This document shows, one piece after another, positions 1 through 8,302 of a DNA stretch of 64,000 bases. The stretch is taken from the NCBI RefSeq assembly GCF_042427745.1, contig NZ_JBHMFA010000001.1; one strand, written 5' to 3'. A program made the position numbers and the translations under genes. The notes under the pieces were generated by a model. That model worked only from the letters and a program-made list of their open reading frames with translations. It was not told the origin of the DNA and ran no database searches. This DNA is from Algibacter miyuki. GTDB taxonomy: Bacteria > Bacteroidota > Bacteroidia > Flavobacteriales > Flavobacteriaceae. Within the stretch, counting starts at the first letter, position 1; the number at the start of each line of letters is the position of its first letter.

Positions 1-1
1 T

Positions 2-667
2 ATTGCTGAAAATAAAGTCACCCAAAAATCATTAGAAAGTGAGCGTAAACAACAGCAAACTTTAATGAAAGAAATTGAAAGCAACATCTCCCGCTATGCC
101 GCCCAAATACAAGAAAAAGAACGTGAAACCCGCCGTATAGATGCTGAAATAAATAAAATTATTAAAGCAGCCATAGCAAAATCGAACAAGAAAGCAGGTA
201 AATCGTCCAATTCAAGCACGTTTGCATTAACTCCAGAAGGCAAAGCGCTTGCTAAAAACTTTGAGTCCAACCGAGGTAAATTAGTTTGGCCTGTAGAAAA
301 AGGCGTAGTAAAAATGGGTTATGGTACACAGCCGCATCCTGTAGTACGCTCGTTAACTATAAACAGTAATGGTGTGCGTATTGCTACCGAAAAAGGCGCT
401 AAGGCGCGTGCTGTGTTTAATGGCGAAGTTATTGGTGTTGTAGCTAACAGAAACGTGAATCCGTTTGTAATTATCCAACACGGAAACTACATTACTTATT
501 ATAAAAACCTGTCTAATATTTATGTAAAAACAGGAGATAAAGTAACCACAAAACAAGATATTGGCGAGGTATTTACAAACCCATCAACAGGAGAAACCAT
601 ACTAAATTTTGTAATTTCTAAAGACACTAACACTCAAAATCCTGCAAGCTGGATTTATAAAATGTAG
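2..667 (+). CDS. EnvC/NlpD-like degenerate LytM (M23-fold) protein, 5' end outside window
   Basis: This is the C-terminal part of a murein hydrolase activator-type protein; the frame is open from base 2, so the start lies outside the window. The visible part begins with a charged coiled-coil stretch (heavy in E, K, Q and R, about residues 1-60) followed by a linker and a LytM/M23 domain of about 125 residues beginning LVWPVEKGVV. The usual zinc ligands are missing. The HxxxD position reads NSNGVRIA, and the usual HLHFE motif reads LNFVI. In the EnvC/NlpD families, loss of these residues goes with a non-catalytic role: activating periplasmic N-acetylmuramoyl-L-alanine amidases during cell separation. 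The coiled coil plus degenerate LytM layout fits EnvC best. The role as activator is inferred from the family; the loss of ligands is seen directly. Confidence 0.85.
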   Translation: MAENKVTQKSLESERKQQQTLMKEIESNISRYAAQIQEKERETRRIDAEINKIIKAAIAKSNKKAGKSSNSSTFALTPEGKALAKNFESNRGKLVWPVEKGVVKMGYGTQPHPVVRSLTINSNGVRIATEKGAKARAVFNGEVIGVVANRNVNPFVIIQHGNYITYYKNLSNIYVKTGDKVTTKQDIGEVFTNPSTGETILNFVISKDTNTQNPASWIYKM

Positions 668-709
668 TAGCTGTGTTAATTCAAAAATTCTACTTTTAAA
701 CATAACATC

Positions 710-988
710 ATGGAAAAAACGATTATAGCACAATTAAGCGTAAAAGCATCAGAAGTTACGCCATTTATAGCATTAGTAAACGTTATGGTCGCAGAAAGTC
801 TGGCAGAGAAAGGTTGTTCCACTTATACGCTATTGCAAGAAGTTGGCACCTCAAATGAATTCTTTATTTATGAAAAATATGAAGATGCACAAGCCGTTGA
901 AGACCACAATGCGTCGGAACATTTTAAAACTTTTATAAACGCTGTTCAGCCTTTATTAGCCAAAGCCCCAAAAATTGAAGTGTTTTAA
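710..988 (+). CDS. ABM-domain (YgiN-like) putative quinol monooxygenase
   Basis: A 92-residue protein made of a single antibiotic biosynthesis monooxygenase (ABM) ferredoxin-like domain. The signature pattern is visible: a strand-rich start with TIIAQLSVKA, a central FFIYEKYED segment, and the H-x(3)-EHFKTF helix that closes the fold in YgiN-like proteins. Small single-domain members act as dimers and are often annotated as quinol monooxygenases, but many have no proven substrate. It lies 42 bp downstream of the LytM gene on the same strand and is followed by a strong terminator, so it is probably the last gene of that transcript. Family assignment is good; the substrate is unknown. Confidence 0.8.
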   Translation: MEKTIIAQLSVKASEVTPFIALVNVMVAESLAEKGCSTYTLLQEVGTSNEFFIYEKYEDAQAVEDHNASEHFKTFINAVQPLLAKAPKIEVF

Positions 989-1040
989 CAACGATAAAAC
1001 TGACACTTTCGATCAATATCGTAGAGTGAAATTCATAATA

Positions 1041-1080
1041 CAAGAAAACCTATTCATCTAGAATAGGTTTTCTTGTTTTT
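1041..1080 (+). terminator. Rho-independent terminator after the ABM gene
   Basis: A perfect 15-bp inverted repeat (1041-1055 with 1061-1075) encloses the 5-base loop ATCTA, and a run of T follows at 1076-1080. It sits 53 bp after the ABM stop codon and separates it from the convergent ABC transporter operon. Confidence 0.85.
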
Positions 1081-1144
1081 ACTCCATAGGACGCGCGTTC
1101 CACGAGTACCATCAATAGTTAACTATATTTAAAATACGTTTCAC

Positions 1145-1852
1145 CTACACGACCGCTTCGCCTGCAAAATGTACTTCAAGTTCTTTTAAGGTGGCTTCAC
1201 TGGTTTCTAAATCTTTAACCACTTCTCCCTTTTCTAAAACTACAATGCGCTCGCAAACGTCGGTTACGTGCAATAAATCGTGACTAGAAATTAAAACGGT
1301 GATATTTTGATTTTCTGCTAAATCTTTAATAATTCCTTTTAATCTAATTTGCGTTGTAGGGTCAAGATTAGCAAAAGGTTCGTCTAAAATAATAACTTCC
1401 GGATTTCCGATAAGCGCAGCAACAATACCAGCTTTCTTTTGATTTCCTTTACTTAAATCGCGTAAATATTTTTTCTGACCTAAAATTTCGTCGTGAAAAA
1501 AATCGGCATATTCTGCCACTAAAGCATCAACATCCGCTTTGTTCTGTCCGCGTAATTCACCAATAAAATAGAAATATTCTTCGGCTGTTAAATAACCAAT
1601 TAAAAAACTTTCATCTATAAATGCAGACGTAAATGGTTTCCACGCTTCACTTTCGTTTACCTGAATATCGTTGCTTTTTATAAACCCCGTAGTTGGTGCA
1701 ATTAAATCTAAAAGTAGGCTAAAATACGTGGTTTTACCAGCACCATTATTGCCCACTAAACCAAAACTTTGTCCTTTTGGAATCTCTAACGATTCAATAT
1801 TTAAAACCTTTGCACCGTTGTATGTTTTTGATAAGTTTGATGTAATAATCAT
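1145..1852 (-). CDS. ABC transporter ATP-binding protein
   Basis: A 235-residue ATPase subunit of an ABC exporter. The Walker A motif GNNGAGKT is at residues 34-41, an ABC signature LSKGN at 133-137, Walker B VIILDE at 153-158 and the H-loop histidine at 191. The signature is LSKGN rather than LSGGQ, a form common in the ABC-2 type family whose ATPases pair with multi-span permeases. The gene follows the DUF5687 membrane protein gene by 12 bp on the same strand, so the two almost certainly form one transporter. The substrate is not evident from sequence. The whole family length is present with no damage. Confidence 0.9.
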   Translation of the reverse strand: MIITSNLSKTYNGAKVLNIESLEIPKGQSFGLVGNNGAGKTTYFSLLLDLIAPTTGFIKSNDIQVNESEAWKPFTSAFIDESFLIGYLTAEEYFYFIGELRGQNKADVDALVAEYADFFHDEILGQKKYLRDLSKGNQKKAGIVAALIGNPEVIILDEPFANLDPTTQIRLKGIIKDLAENQNITVLISSHDLLHVTDVCERIVVLEKGEVVKDLETSEATLKELEVHFAGEAVV

Positions 1853-1864
1853 AATGTGAAAAAT

Positions 1865-3343
1865 TTAGTTGTTTTGATCGAATGCATCAATCATTTTATA
1901 CTTCGATTTTAAATATTTATTGGTTATGAGTTTCATTATCTTCTGATGAAAAACAATACCTAAAATTCCAAAGATTGCCAATACTAAGCAAGCCATTTCA
2001 AAACTAGCTAACCAACTAGAAATTCCGAAAATAAGTAACGGAACTATCATTAACGGAATACCAATAAGCCATTGCACAGCCCCTGTTCCTTGTAGATTAA
2101 ACGCCGCCTTTTCATCTAAATTAATTTTCTTCCTATTGTATGAACCTCCAATTAAAATAACATGTGTATTAACACCAATATTATAAATAGCGGTAACAAA
2201 ATGGGCGAGTAAAATTTTCCAACCAAAATACACATACGGAATACTTAGCACGAATAAAATAATTACGCTCAAACTCATTAAAATGAATTTAGACTTTAAG
2301 TACTGCTCGTATTTAATATTCTGACTCATTAGCAATTTATAATAACCACTATCCCAAGCCGGAATGAATTGTCCGAAATTGATTAAAAATATTCCCGTTA
2401 CAAACACGCCAACAAAGGCATAAAAGGCTGGCATAGCATCATATTTACCACCAGGGTAAAACATGAGTCCGTATAATAAACCTAAACCCAACATCCAAAC
2501 AGAAGATTTTGTACGTTTGTTCCGCCACAGTAATTTTAAATCGAGTTGTAAAAACGGAGCCACATCTCCGAAGTTTTTTGTCCAATCTAGATTAGCCGCG
2601 TTCACTTCTTTAATTTTCACTTTAAGGCCACTATCTAAAAAGAGTTTCTGTTTCAATAGTTTAAAATTGAAAAGATACAATCCTATTAAAATAACAATAG
2701 GAAAAAGAATAAAAACAGGAGATTGATACACACCATTAAATCCGTTTCCGATAAGGCTAGTAAATGAAATAAAGTTAAAATAATTTAAACCATACAAGCC
2801 TCCCGTAAGTGCTATAATAGGTAAAAACGAGAGTTCGCTTCCTGCCGAAAAGCTTTCAATTATAAAATTTAAGAAATTAATAATCAAGCTCACTACCACT
2901 AAACAAAGCATCCATATTAAAACAGAACCCGTTGGGTAACCTTTCACCAATAATGTAATTCCGAAAGGGATAATGGCGAAAAGTGGTAAAAAATTAAAAA
3001 ATGAAACCACAGATTTCCGTAATACAAAATGTACAATCTGACTTCTTTTTATGGGCAATACCAATAAGGGTTTCACACTCATTACGGGCAATTTTTGCAT
3101 GAAAAACCGAAATACTAAATCGCCTAAAATCCAGTAAAATATGTAACTATTTACTATAAGCAGTGGGTCTTGATCAGGAAATGCCTTCTTCAACATGGGG
3201 TATAATCCGATGCCAAGCAATAAAAACATAACTATAAAGTAAAGGCCAAAAAAGCCCATCATTATTTTTATAGCCACACTTTTACCAAAGCTAGCCGATC
3301 TAAAAAAGGCTTTCCATTCTAAATTTAAAAAATGTTTTATCAT
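1865..3343 (-). CDS. DUF5687 family membrane protein, permease partner of the ABC ATPase
   Basis: A 492-residue polytopic membrane protein with roughly ten or more hydrophobic segments spread over the whole length. The N-terminus (MIKHFLNLEWKAFFRS) and the LPIKRSQIVHF stretch near residues 95-106 match what I know of the DUF5687 family in Flavobacteriia, which is regularly encoded beside an ABC ATPase. It most likely supplies the membrane-spanning part of an ABC-2-like exporter in the inner membrane. It lies 12 bp upstream of the ATPase and 9 bp downstream of the DUF2059 gene, so it may be read from the PadR promoter. The cargo is unknown. Confidence 0.8.
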   Translation of the reverse strand: MIKHFLNLEWKAFFRSASFGKSVAIKIMMGFFGLYFIVMFLLLGIGLYPMLKKAFPDQDPLLIVNSYIFYWILGDLVFRFFMQKLPVMSVKPLLVLPIKRSQIVHFVLRKSVVSFFNFLPLFAIIPFGITLLVKGYPTGSVLIWMLCLVVVSLIINFLNFIIESFSAGSELSFLPIIALTGGLYGLNYFNFISFTSLIGNGFNGVYQSPVFILFPIVILIGLYLFNFKLLKQKLFLDSGLKVKIKEVNAANLDWTKNFGDVAPFLQLDLKLLWRNKRTKSSVWMLGLGLLYGLMFYPGGKYDAMPAFYAFVGVFVTGIFLINFGQFIPAWDSGYYKLLMSQNIKYEQYLKSKFILMSLSVIILFVLSIPYVYFGWKILLAHFVTAIYNIGVNTHVILIGGSYNRKKINLDEKAAFNLQGTGAVQWLIGIPLMIVPLLIFGISSWLASFEMACLVLAIFGILGIVFHQKIMKLITNKYLKSKYKMIDAFDQNN

Positions 3344-3352
3344 CCTTTAAAT

Positions 3353-3754
3353 TTAGTTGTATTTAGCGGCAATACCTTGAACCTCTATTCCCCAAGATTG
3401 TCCCATAGCCATACCTCGCTGCGCTAAATTCATTTGCTTTCCTGCTAATTTTTTACCTAAATCGCTTTGGTAAAACGTTACTAACTCTTGTATTTCAGAT
3501 TGTGTAAATTCATTCATGTACAATTCTGCCATTTTATCATACAACCCAACTAATGTTCCATTTGCTTCTTTGGTATAAGCTTCTTTATTTTCTTCCGAAA
3601 CCATCATTCCTAATTGAGAAATGGCTGTTTCAAAAGCCGCCCCAGCCCCCGTGATTTTTATAAATTCAATAGTTTGTTTTTTAAAATCGCTTTGTTCTTG
3701 CGCCTGTGTTGCAATTGTTAGCATAAATAAACCAACGAGTAGTAATTTTTTCAT
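3353..3754 (-). CDS. DUF2059 domain protein, secreted
   Basis: A 133-residue exported protein. The start is set at base 3754 because the translation from there opens with a clean signal peptide (MKKLLLVGLFMLTIATQAQ). The longer reading from 3853 adds 33 Asn/Thr-rich residues that do not look like a protein. The mature part holds a DUF2059 domain whose hallmark FYQSDLGKKLAGKQ segment and following GQSWG are visible near the C-terminus. The function of DUF2059 is unknown; members are periplasmic helical proteins. It is the third gene of the PadR operon and is followed closely by the ABC transporter genes. Confidence 0.8.
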   Translation of the reverse strand: MKKLLLVGLFMLTIATQAQEQSDFKKQTIEFIKITGAGAAFETAISQLGMMVSEENKEAYTKEANGTLVGLYDKMAELYMNEFTQSEIQELVTFYQSDLGKKLAGKQMNLAQRGMAMGQSWGIEVQGIAAKYN

Positions 3755-3852
3755 TTTAATTGAAGTTTTAATAGTTATGTTAATTGTATTCTTATTGTTA
3801 GTAAGTCGAATATTTGATTTGTTACAAAATAAGGTGAAATTATGTAAAAACA

Positions 3853-4548
3853 TTAAACTGAAATAGCGTATTCTGGATAGGTTTCTTTCAAAAGTATTTC
3901 GGCTTTATTGGGTAGTAATTCTAAACTGACGTACGCTAGCAGACACATAATACTAAATAACCCAGACACCAAAATAACTAAATATTTTGTTTGATGTATT
4001 GCATGGATATGATTTACTAAATTAATTGTATAATAGATAAAAAACCCAAAAAATAGGATTGCTTGTTTAAAAATTAAATCTTCAAGCAGCCATGTTTTTT
4101 TAGCAATTTTCTTTTTTTGTTTAAACTTTTTATTCAAAACAAAACTTTTATAAAGTCCGAAAAGGGCAAGAATACCGTAAAAAGCATATATAAAATACTC
4201 CGAAAATTTTGTAGAAAAAACCATGTAAAATATTAAAAACATGGCAACAGTTGTCATTACTTTAGGAAAAGAGAACCACTGCTTTAGCTCGCGAAACAAA
4301 TATTTAATATAACGCTTATGCATAGCACGCTCTCTTTGAGTAACCACATCACTAAAGCCATAAACACCAAATTTTTTAAAGGCTTTTCCACGTGCTTCTT
4401 CAAAAGACAAGTTAGCGTTATCTTCCCAAATAGCTTCAATGTCATTCGCTAAATGGTCTACAAGTTCGGTTTGTAAATCGTAATATTCCACAAAATGCAC
4501 TCTGGTAAATCTGTACAAATCTTGTATTTGAATGGTAGTCAGTTTCAT
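3853..4548 (-). CDS. HAAS-like signalling-domain membrane protein of PadR operon
   Basis: A 231-residue protein with a soluble N-terminal part (about 1-85) and four hydrophobic segments in the C-terminal part (about 95-225). The N-terminal helix-turn pattern, with YDLQTELVDHLANDIEA followed by an EEARGKAFKKFG segment, resembles the HAAS (DUF1700-like) domain often encoded directly after PadR regulators. In known cases the HAAS protein is thought to be the controlled or sensing partner of the PadR repressor. Start and stop codons overlap the PadR gene by one base (TAATG), which suggests translational coupling. The domain call rests on pattern and context and is moderately secure. Confidence 0.65.
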   Translation of the reverse strand: MKLTTIQIQDLYRFTRVHFVEYYDLQTELVDHLANDIEAIWEDNANLSFEEARGKAFKKFGVYGFSDVVTQRERAMHKRYIKYLFRELKQWFSFPKVMTTVAMFLIFYMVFSTKFSEYFIYAFYGILALFGLYKSFVLNKKFKQKKKIAKKTWLLEDLIFKQAILFFGFFIYYTINLVNHIHAIHQTKYLVILVSGLFSIMCLLAYVSLELLPNKAEILLKETYPEYAISV

Positions 4549-4886
4549 TAGTCAAATCGAAGTTCTGGATTTACCAAAGCACGCATCGTTTTAATATAGC
4601 GCTCTAATTCGTCCAATTTATTAATCGTTTCCTTTGTGCCTTGCTCCGTTAACTTGTAATATTTCCGTAATCTATTATCCACTTTTAAAACTTCAACCGC
4701 TAACAACCCTTCAGCTTCTAGCTTATGTAATGATGGATATAGCGCACCTTCCGTAATTTTTAACTCGCCTTTGGTAATTGCTTTTACTTTTTGAGTAATT
4801 TCATAACCATACATTTTATCATGCTCATTTAGCAATTTCAAAATAATGGTTGTCAGGCTCCCTTTATACAATTTTGTGTTTCCCAT
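4548..4886 (-). CDS. PadR family transcriptional regulator
   Basis: A winged-helix regulator of about 112 residues. The PadR core is plain: YGYEITQKVKAITKG, then the ITEGALYPSLHKLEAEGLL recognition-helix region, and the RKYYKLTEQG wing. It likely represses its own operon together with the HAAS, DUF2059 and perhaps ABC genes. I chose the ATG at 4884-4886 (MGNTKLYKG) because it gives the usual N-terminus of this subfamily. An ATG at 4890-4892 or a TTG at 4893-4895 would add two or three residues. A -7-like element at 4893-4900 lies directly on these alternative starts and so favours the downstream start. Confidence 0.88.
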   Translation of the reverse strand: MGNTKLYKGSLTTIILKLLNEHDKMYGYEITQKVKAITKGELKITEGALYPSLHKLEAEGLLAVEVLKVDNRLRKYYKLTEQGTKETINKLDELERYIKTMRALVNPELRFD

Positions 4887-4892
4887 ACACAT

Positions 4893-4900
4893 CAAATATA
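4893..4900 (-). promoter_or_regulatory. Candidate -7 element upstream of PadR
   Basis: Reading the minus strand, TATATTTG matches the Bacteroidota -7 consensus TAnnTTTG. No good -33 TTG is seen at the expected distance. Transcription would begin almost at the chosen start codon, giving a leaderless or nearly leaderless mRNA. Weak evidence on its own. Confidence 0.35.
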
Positions 4901-4974
4901 CATAAATTTCTTATGCATATAATATTTAGGTATTAATTTTCACTTAATATTTCGGCAAAAACTATCAGCTTTAG

Positions 4975-4982
4975 TATTTTTG
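4975..4982 (+). promoter_or_regulatory. Candidate -7 element upstream of the PaaE-like reductase gene
   Basis: TATTTTTG matches TAnnTTTG and ends 17 bp before the ATG at 5000. No clear -33 TTG is visible. The position in the divergent intergenic region supports it. Confidence 0.4.
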
Positions 4983-4999
4983 TTGAAAATCAATTAGAC

Positions 5000-6058
5000 A
5001 TGTCATCATTCCATAAACTTTCAGTTAAAAATATAAATAGAGAAACCGAGAAATCTATAAGTATCGCTTTCAATGTTCCAGATAATTTAAAAGACACTTT
5101 TACCTTTAAAGCTGGACAATACATCACCTTAAAAACGGAAATTAATGGTAATGAGATTCGTCGTGATTATTCACTATGTGTTTCGCCAAAAAGTGGTGAG
5201 TTAAAAGTGGCTGTAAAAGAAGTGAAAGATGGTACGTTTTCGGCATACGCTAACAACACCCTAAAAGTTGGAGATACGCTAGAAGTGGCGCCACCAAAAG
5301 GTCGTTTCACTTTTACGCCTAACGATTCTAAAACAAAAAATATTGCTGCATTTGTTGCTGGTAGTGGTATTACTCCGGTTTTAAGTATTTTAAAATGTGC
5401 TTTGGAAGAAGAAATCCATAGTAAAGTAATTTTAGTTTACGGTAATAAAACTACGGAAGACACCATGTTTTTCGACGAGCTTTTAGCTTTACAACATCAA
5501 TATAAAGATCGTTTTTCTGTTCAGTTTGTATTTAGCCAACAAGATGAAGACGATGCTATTTTTGGACGTATTGAAAAAAGCACCGTAAATTATGTGATAA
5601 AAAACAAACATAAACACGTTGAAGTAGATGCTTTTTACCTTTGTGGACCAGAAACCATGATCCATACAGTTAAAGATGTTTTAACTAGCCATGATATTGA
5701 TGAAAATCGTATTCATTTTGAACTTTTTAAAGCTTCGAAACCCGCTGAAATAGCAAAAGAAACAACGGTATCTAGTGGAAACACAAAAATTACAGTTACG
5801 GTTGATGATGAAACCACCACGTTTGATATGTCGCAAAAACAAACCCTTTTGGAAGCGGCTTTAGATGAAGATTTAGATGCACCATACTCTTGCCAAGGTG
5901 GAATTTGTAGTAGTTGCTTAGCCCGTGTAACCGAAGGTACCGCTGTGATGCGCCAAAACAATATTTTAACAGAAAGCGAAGTGGCTGAAGGCTTAATTTT
6001 AACCTGCCAAGCGCATCCAACAAGCGATACACTTTCTATCGATTTTGACGACGTTTAA
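5000..6058 (+). CDS. PaaE-like ferredoxin-NAD(P)H reductase (FAD + 2Fe-2S)
   Basis: A 352-residue oxidoreductase with three parts in order: an FAD-binding barrel with the RDYS flavin motif at 55-58, an NAD(P)-binding Rossmann part (AFVAGSGITPVLSILK, then YLCGPETMI), and a C-terminal plant-type ferredoxin domain. The cluster ligands Cys298, Cys303, Cys306 and Cys336 are spaced C-x4-C-x2-C-x29-C. This is the layout of PaaE, the reductase of phenylacetyl-CoA epoxidase. No paaABCD genes lie nearby, so it may serve another oxygenase or a general electron-transfer role, as stand-alone copies in flavobacteria are thought to do. It is followed at 15 bp by a P-loop protein gene. Confidence 0.88.
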   Translation: MSSFHKLSVKNINRETEKSISIAFNVPDNLKDTFTFKAGQYITLKTEINGNEIRRDYSLCVSPKSGELKVAVKEVKDGTFSAYANNTLKVGDTLEVAPPKGRFTFTPNDSKTKNIAAFVAGSGITPVLSILKCALEEEIHSKVILVYGNKTTEDTMFFDELLALQHQYKDRFSVQFVFSQQDEDDAIFGRIEKSTVNYVIKNKHKHVEVDAFYLCGPETMIHTVKDVLTSHDIDENRIHFELFKASKPAEIAKETTVSSGNTKITVTVDDETTTFDMSQKQTLLEAALDEDLDAPYSCQGGICSSCLARVTEGTAVMRQNNILTESEVAEGLILTCQAHPTSDTLSIDFDDV

Positions 6059-6073
6059 AAAAGCAACATTTTA

Positions 6074-6562
6074 ATGGTTCACCTTATTGTTGGAAATACA
6101 GGATCTGGTAAAACAACCTATGCGCAAGCTTTAAAAGCAAATACAAACGCTATTGTTTTTTCTATTGATACTTGGAACAAAACCTTATTCCTTCCAGATA
6201 AAACCCCAACTGATGGCTTAGAATGGTTTTTGGAACGCATTGAACGTTCGGAAACTATGATTTTAGATTTAATACACCAGTTAGAAAAAACAGGCACCGA
6301 TTCCATTTTAGATTTAGGGCTTTCAAAATTTAAACATCGTGAAAAGTTTAGAGCCTTTTGCTCTGAAAACAACTATGAAATAACCACTCATTTTCTAGAT
6401 ATTCCCAAAGCTGTAAGACTCGAAAGGGTTTTAAAACGCAATTCCGAAAAAGGAGATACTTTTGAGTTTGAAGTTAGCCAATCAGACTTTGATTTTATGG
6501 AAAACTGGTTTGAAACACCAACCGATACAGAGCTGAAAAACAGCACAATAATTCGCCAATAA
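6074..6562 (+). CDS. P-loop (AAA_33 / kinase-like) ATP-binding protein
   Basis: A 162-residue small ATP-binding protein. The Walker A motif GNTGSGKT occupies residues 7-14, and the rest follows the zeta-toxin/shikimate kinase-like P-loop kinase pattern: an early ILDLGLSKF strand and an RLERVLKRN lid-type helix. Such proteins phosphorylate small molecules, but nothing in the sequence fixes a substrate. It begins 15 bp after the reductase gene and is 32 bp upstream of the HPP gene, so the three may be co-transcribed. Length is normal for a single-domain kinase. Confidence 0.7.
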   Translation: MVHLIVGNTGSGKTTYAQALKANTNAIVFSIDTWNKTLFLPDKTPTDGLEWFLERIERSETMILDLIHQLEKTGTDSILDLGLSKFKHREKFRAFCSENNYEITTHFLDIPKAVRLERVLKRNSEKGDTFEFEVSQSDFDFMENWFETPTDTELKNSTIIRQ

Positions 6563-6594
6563 AATTATCTCTCCGACATTATAACTAAACAAAC

Positions 6595-7200
6595 ATGAGT
6601 AAAAGTAAACGCATTCGTCAAAAAATTAAACGTAATGCTCGAATTTCAAAATATGTAATCTACAAAGAAACTCTAGTAGATTACAGAGAGAAATTTTGGT
6701 CGTTTATTGGTGCTTTTACAGGTATTGGTCTTATCGCGTTTATTCAATCCAAATACTTATTAGAAACTGAAAACATGTTTCTTATTGGCTCATTTGGTGC
6801 TTCAAGTGTATTAGTGTTTGGAGCCATACAAAGCCCCTTAGCGCAACCCCGAAATGTTATAGGCGGACAAATAATTTCGGCACTCATTGGAGTTACAATA
6901 GCTAAATTTATACCTGATATTATTTGGCTTACCGCACCACTAGCCGTAGCCACATCTATAATTGCCATGCAGTTTACAAAAACCTTGCATCCGCCAGGTG
7001 GAGCAACCGCACTTATTGCCATTATAGGTACAGAAAATATTAAAAATTTAGGCTATTTCTACGTATTATCTCCCGTTTTATCTGGCTCATTAATACTATT
7101 ATTTGTCGCATTAATTTTTAATAACATGACCAAACATAGGTCTTACCCAACCAACGGCAGGTTAACTCAAGTATTTAAAAGTAAAGGATTAAAGAAATAG
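6595..7200 (+). CDS. HPP family integral membrane protein
   Basis: A 201-residue protein with about four membrane segments. The family-defining HPP motif is at residues 132-134 within LHPPGGATAL. A basic N-terminal tail of about 30 residues precedes the first membrane helix. HPP proteins have been linked to nitrite transport across membranes in plants and cyanobacteria; whether this bacterial member does the same is unknown. It is the last gene of a plus-strand group. Its stop lies 12 bp from the convergent GT9 stop, with no obvious terminator between them. Confidence 0.85.
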   Translation: MSKSKRIRQKIKRNARISKYVIYKETLVDYREKFWSFIGAFTGIGLIAFIQSKYLLETENMFLIGSFGASSVLVFGAIQSPLAQPRNVIGGQIISALIGVTIAKFIPDIIWLTAPLAVATSIIAMQFTKTLHPPGGATALIAIIGTENIKNLGYFYVLSPVLSGSLILLFVALIFNNMTKHRSYPTNGRLTQVFKSKGLKK

Positions 7201-7212
7201 AAAAAAGACCGA

Positions 7213-8232
7213 TTAAATAATAGCTTTTATTTTAGAAACTATGGTTTCTGGAGCGATACTTCCAGCGGCACCTTTATAATTTTCAGGATATTTATTTCCA
7301 TAAATTGATGTTGGAATTTCTGGGAATTTCTCCCTATCAGCCACTAAGCAATAATCTTTAGGCTGATTAAATGGAGCAAAACCAGCAAACGGATGCGTAA
7401 CACCCCAAACAGTAACGACCTTTACCCCTAACATAGCTGCCATATGCGCGTTTCCGGAGTCCATAGCTAACATCACATCTAAATTCGAAATAAGGTCTAA
7501 TTCCTCATCGAAACTTAGCGTTCCAGCGACGTTAATCACGTTTTCAAAAGTATTTTGAAATTCATTTAAAATAGCAACCTCTTTTTTTCCTCCACCAAAG
7601 AGTACGATATTATAATCTTCTGAAAGGGTTTCAATAACCTCTTTCATTAAATTTAGAGGATACATTTTTCCCTCATGGGCTGCAAATGGTGCAATACCAA
7701 TCAATTTTTTAAAACTATGCCCAACAATAGTTTGAAGTTCTGGACTTAAAATGGCACGTTGAGGAAAGCTTGGATTCGATAATTCCACCGGAAATCCCAA
7801 GGTTTCAAAAACATCAGCATAACGTTGATGTGTTGTTTTTAATTGCTGAAATTTTTCACCAGAAACCAATGCTTTTTTCTCAGCTCTACCCTTATCAATT
7901 TGAATTGTCTTTTTTCCGAAGAAGAATTGTTTTAAAATATTACTACGTAACACATTGTGTAAATCCGCAATAACATCAATATTTAGTGCTTTTAATGCTT
8001 TTGATAATTTCCAAAGTCCTATAACACCTTTGTGCTCGCCATTTACATCGGCATGAACCACTGTTACATTTGGCAAACCTCTAAAAAATGGCGTAAAAAA
8101 AGCGCGTGTTAAAACCGTTAATTTAAGCGTCGGATATTTTTGGATTAAGGCTCTTAAAACAGGAATCGTCATAGCAACATCTCCCATCGCAGAAAGCCTT
8201 ATTACTAAAATGTTTTGGCTTGGTTTAGACAT
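7213..8232 (-). CDS. Glycosyltransferase family 9 (heptosyltransferase-like)
   Basis: A 339-residue GT-B glycosyltransferase of the WaaC/WaaF type. Visible features are the N-terminal ILVIRLSAMGDVAMTIPVLRAL nucleotide-sugar fold start, KLIGIAPFAAHEGKMYP at the start of the C-terminal domain, and the MLAMDSGNAHMAAMLGVKVVTVWG motif that binds the donor diphosphate. Family members transfer ADP-heptose or a related sugar onto lipid A-core. The gene follows the DUF4254 gene at 70 bp, but a terminator-like hairpin lies between them, so it may be read partly by read-through. The exact sugar is not determined. Confidence 0.85.
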   Translation of the reverse strand: MSKPSQNILVIRLSAMGDVAMTIPVLRALIQKYPTLKLTVLTRAFFTPFFRGLPNVTVVHADVNGEHKGVIGLWKLSKALKALNIDVIADLHNVLRSNILKQFFFGKKTIQIDKGRAEKKALVSGEKFQQLKTTHQRYADVFETLGFPVELSNPSFPQRAILSPELQTIVGHSFKKLIGIAPFAAHEGKMYPLNLMKEVIETLSEDYNIVLFGGGKKEVAILNEFQNTFENVINVAGTLSFDEELDLISNLDVMLAMDSGNAHMAAMLGVKVVTVWGVTHPFAGFAPFNQPKDYCLVADREKFPEIPTSIYGNKYPENYKGAAGSIAPETIVSKIKAII

Positions 8233-8246
8233 GTGAATTTGGAACT

Positions 8247-8288
8247 AAAAAAAACGGACGCTGCCAAAATAAAAGCAACGTCCGTTTT
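8247..8288 (-). terminator. Terminator between the DUF4254 and GT9 genes
   Basis: A 14-bp stem with one mismatch (8251-8264 with 8275-8288) and a 10-base loop is followed, on the minus strand, by eight T residues. It lies just after the DUF4254 stop and upstream of the GT9 start, so it may partly uncouple the pair. Confidence 0.75.
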
Positions 8289-8302
8289 GTATGGTTTTAT
8301 AA

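Noticed and set aside
3353..3853. Longer version of the DUF2059 protein starting at 3853
   Set aside because: The added N-terminal residues are Asn/Thr-rich and precede a clean signal peptide that starts at 3754.
4389..4394. CACGTG core resembling parS
   Set aside because: Only the six-base core matches, the arms differ, and it lies within a coding sequence. The same holds for CACGTG at 36333 and 58828.
5713..6032. Minus-strand frames inside the PaaE-like gene
   Set aside because: Antisense shadows of a clear gene, with no family pattern.
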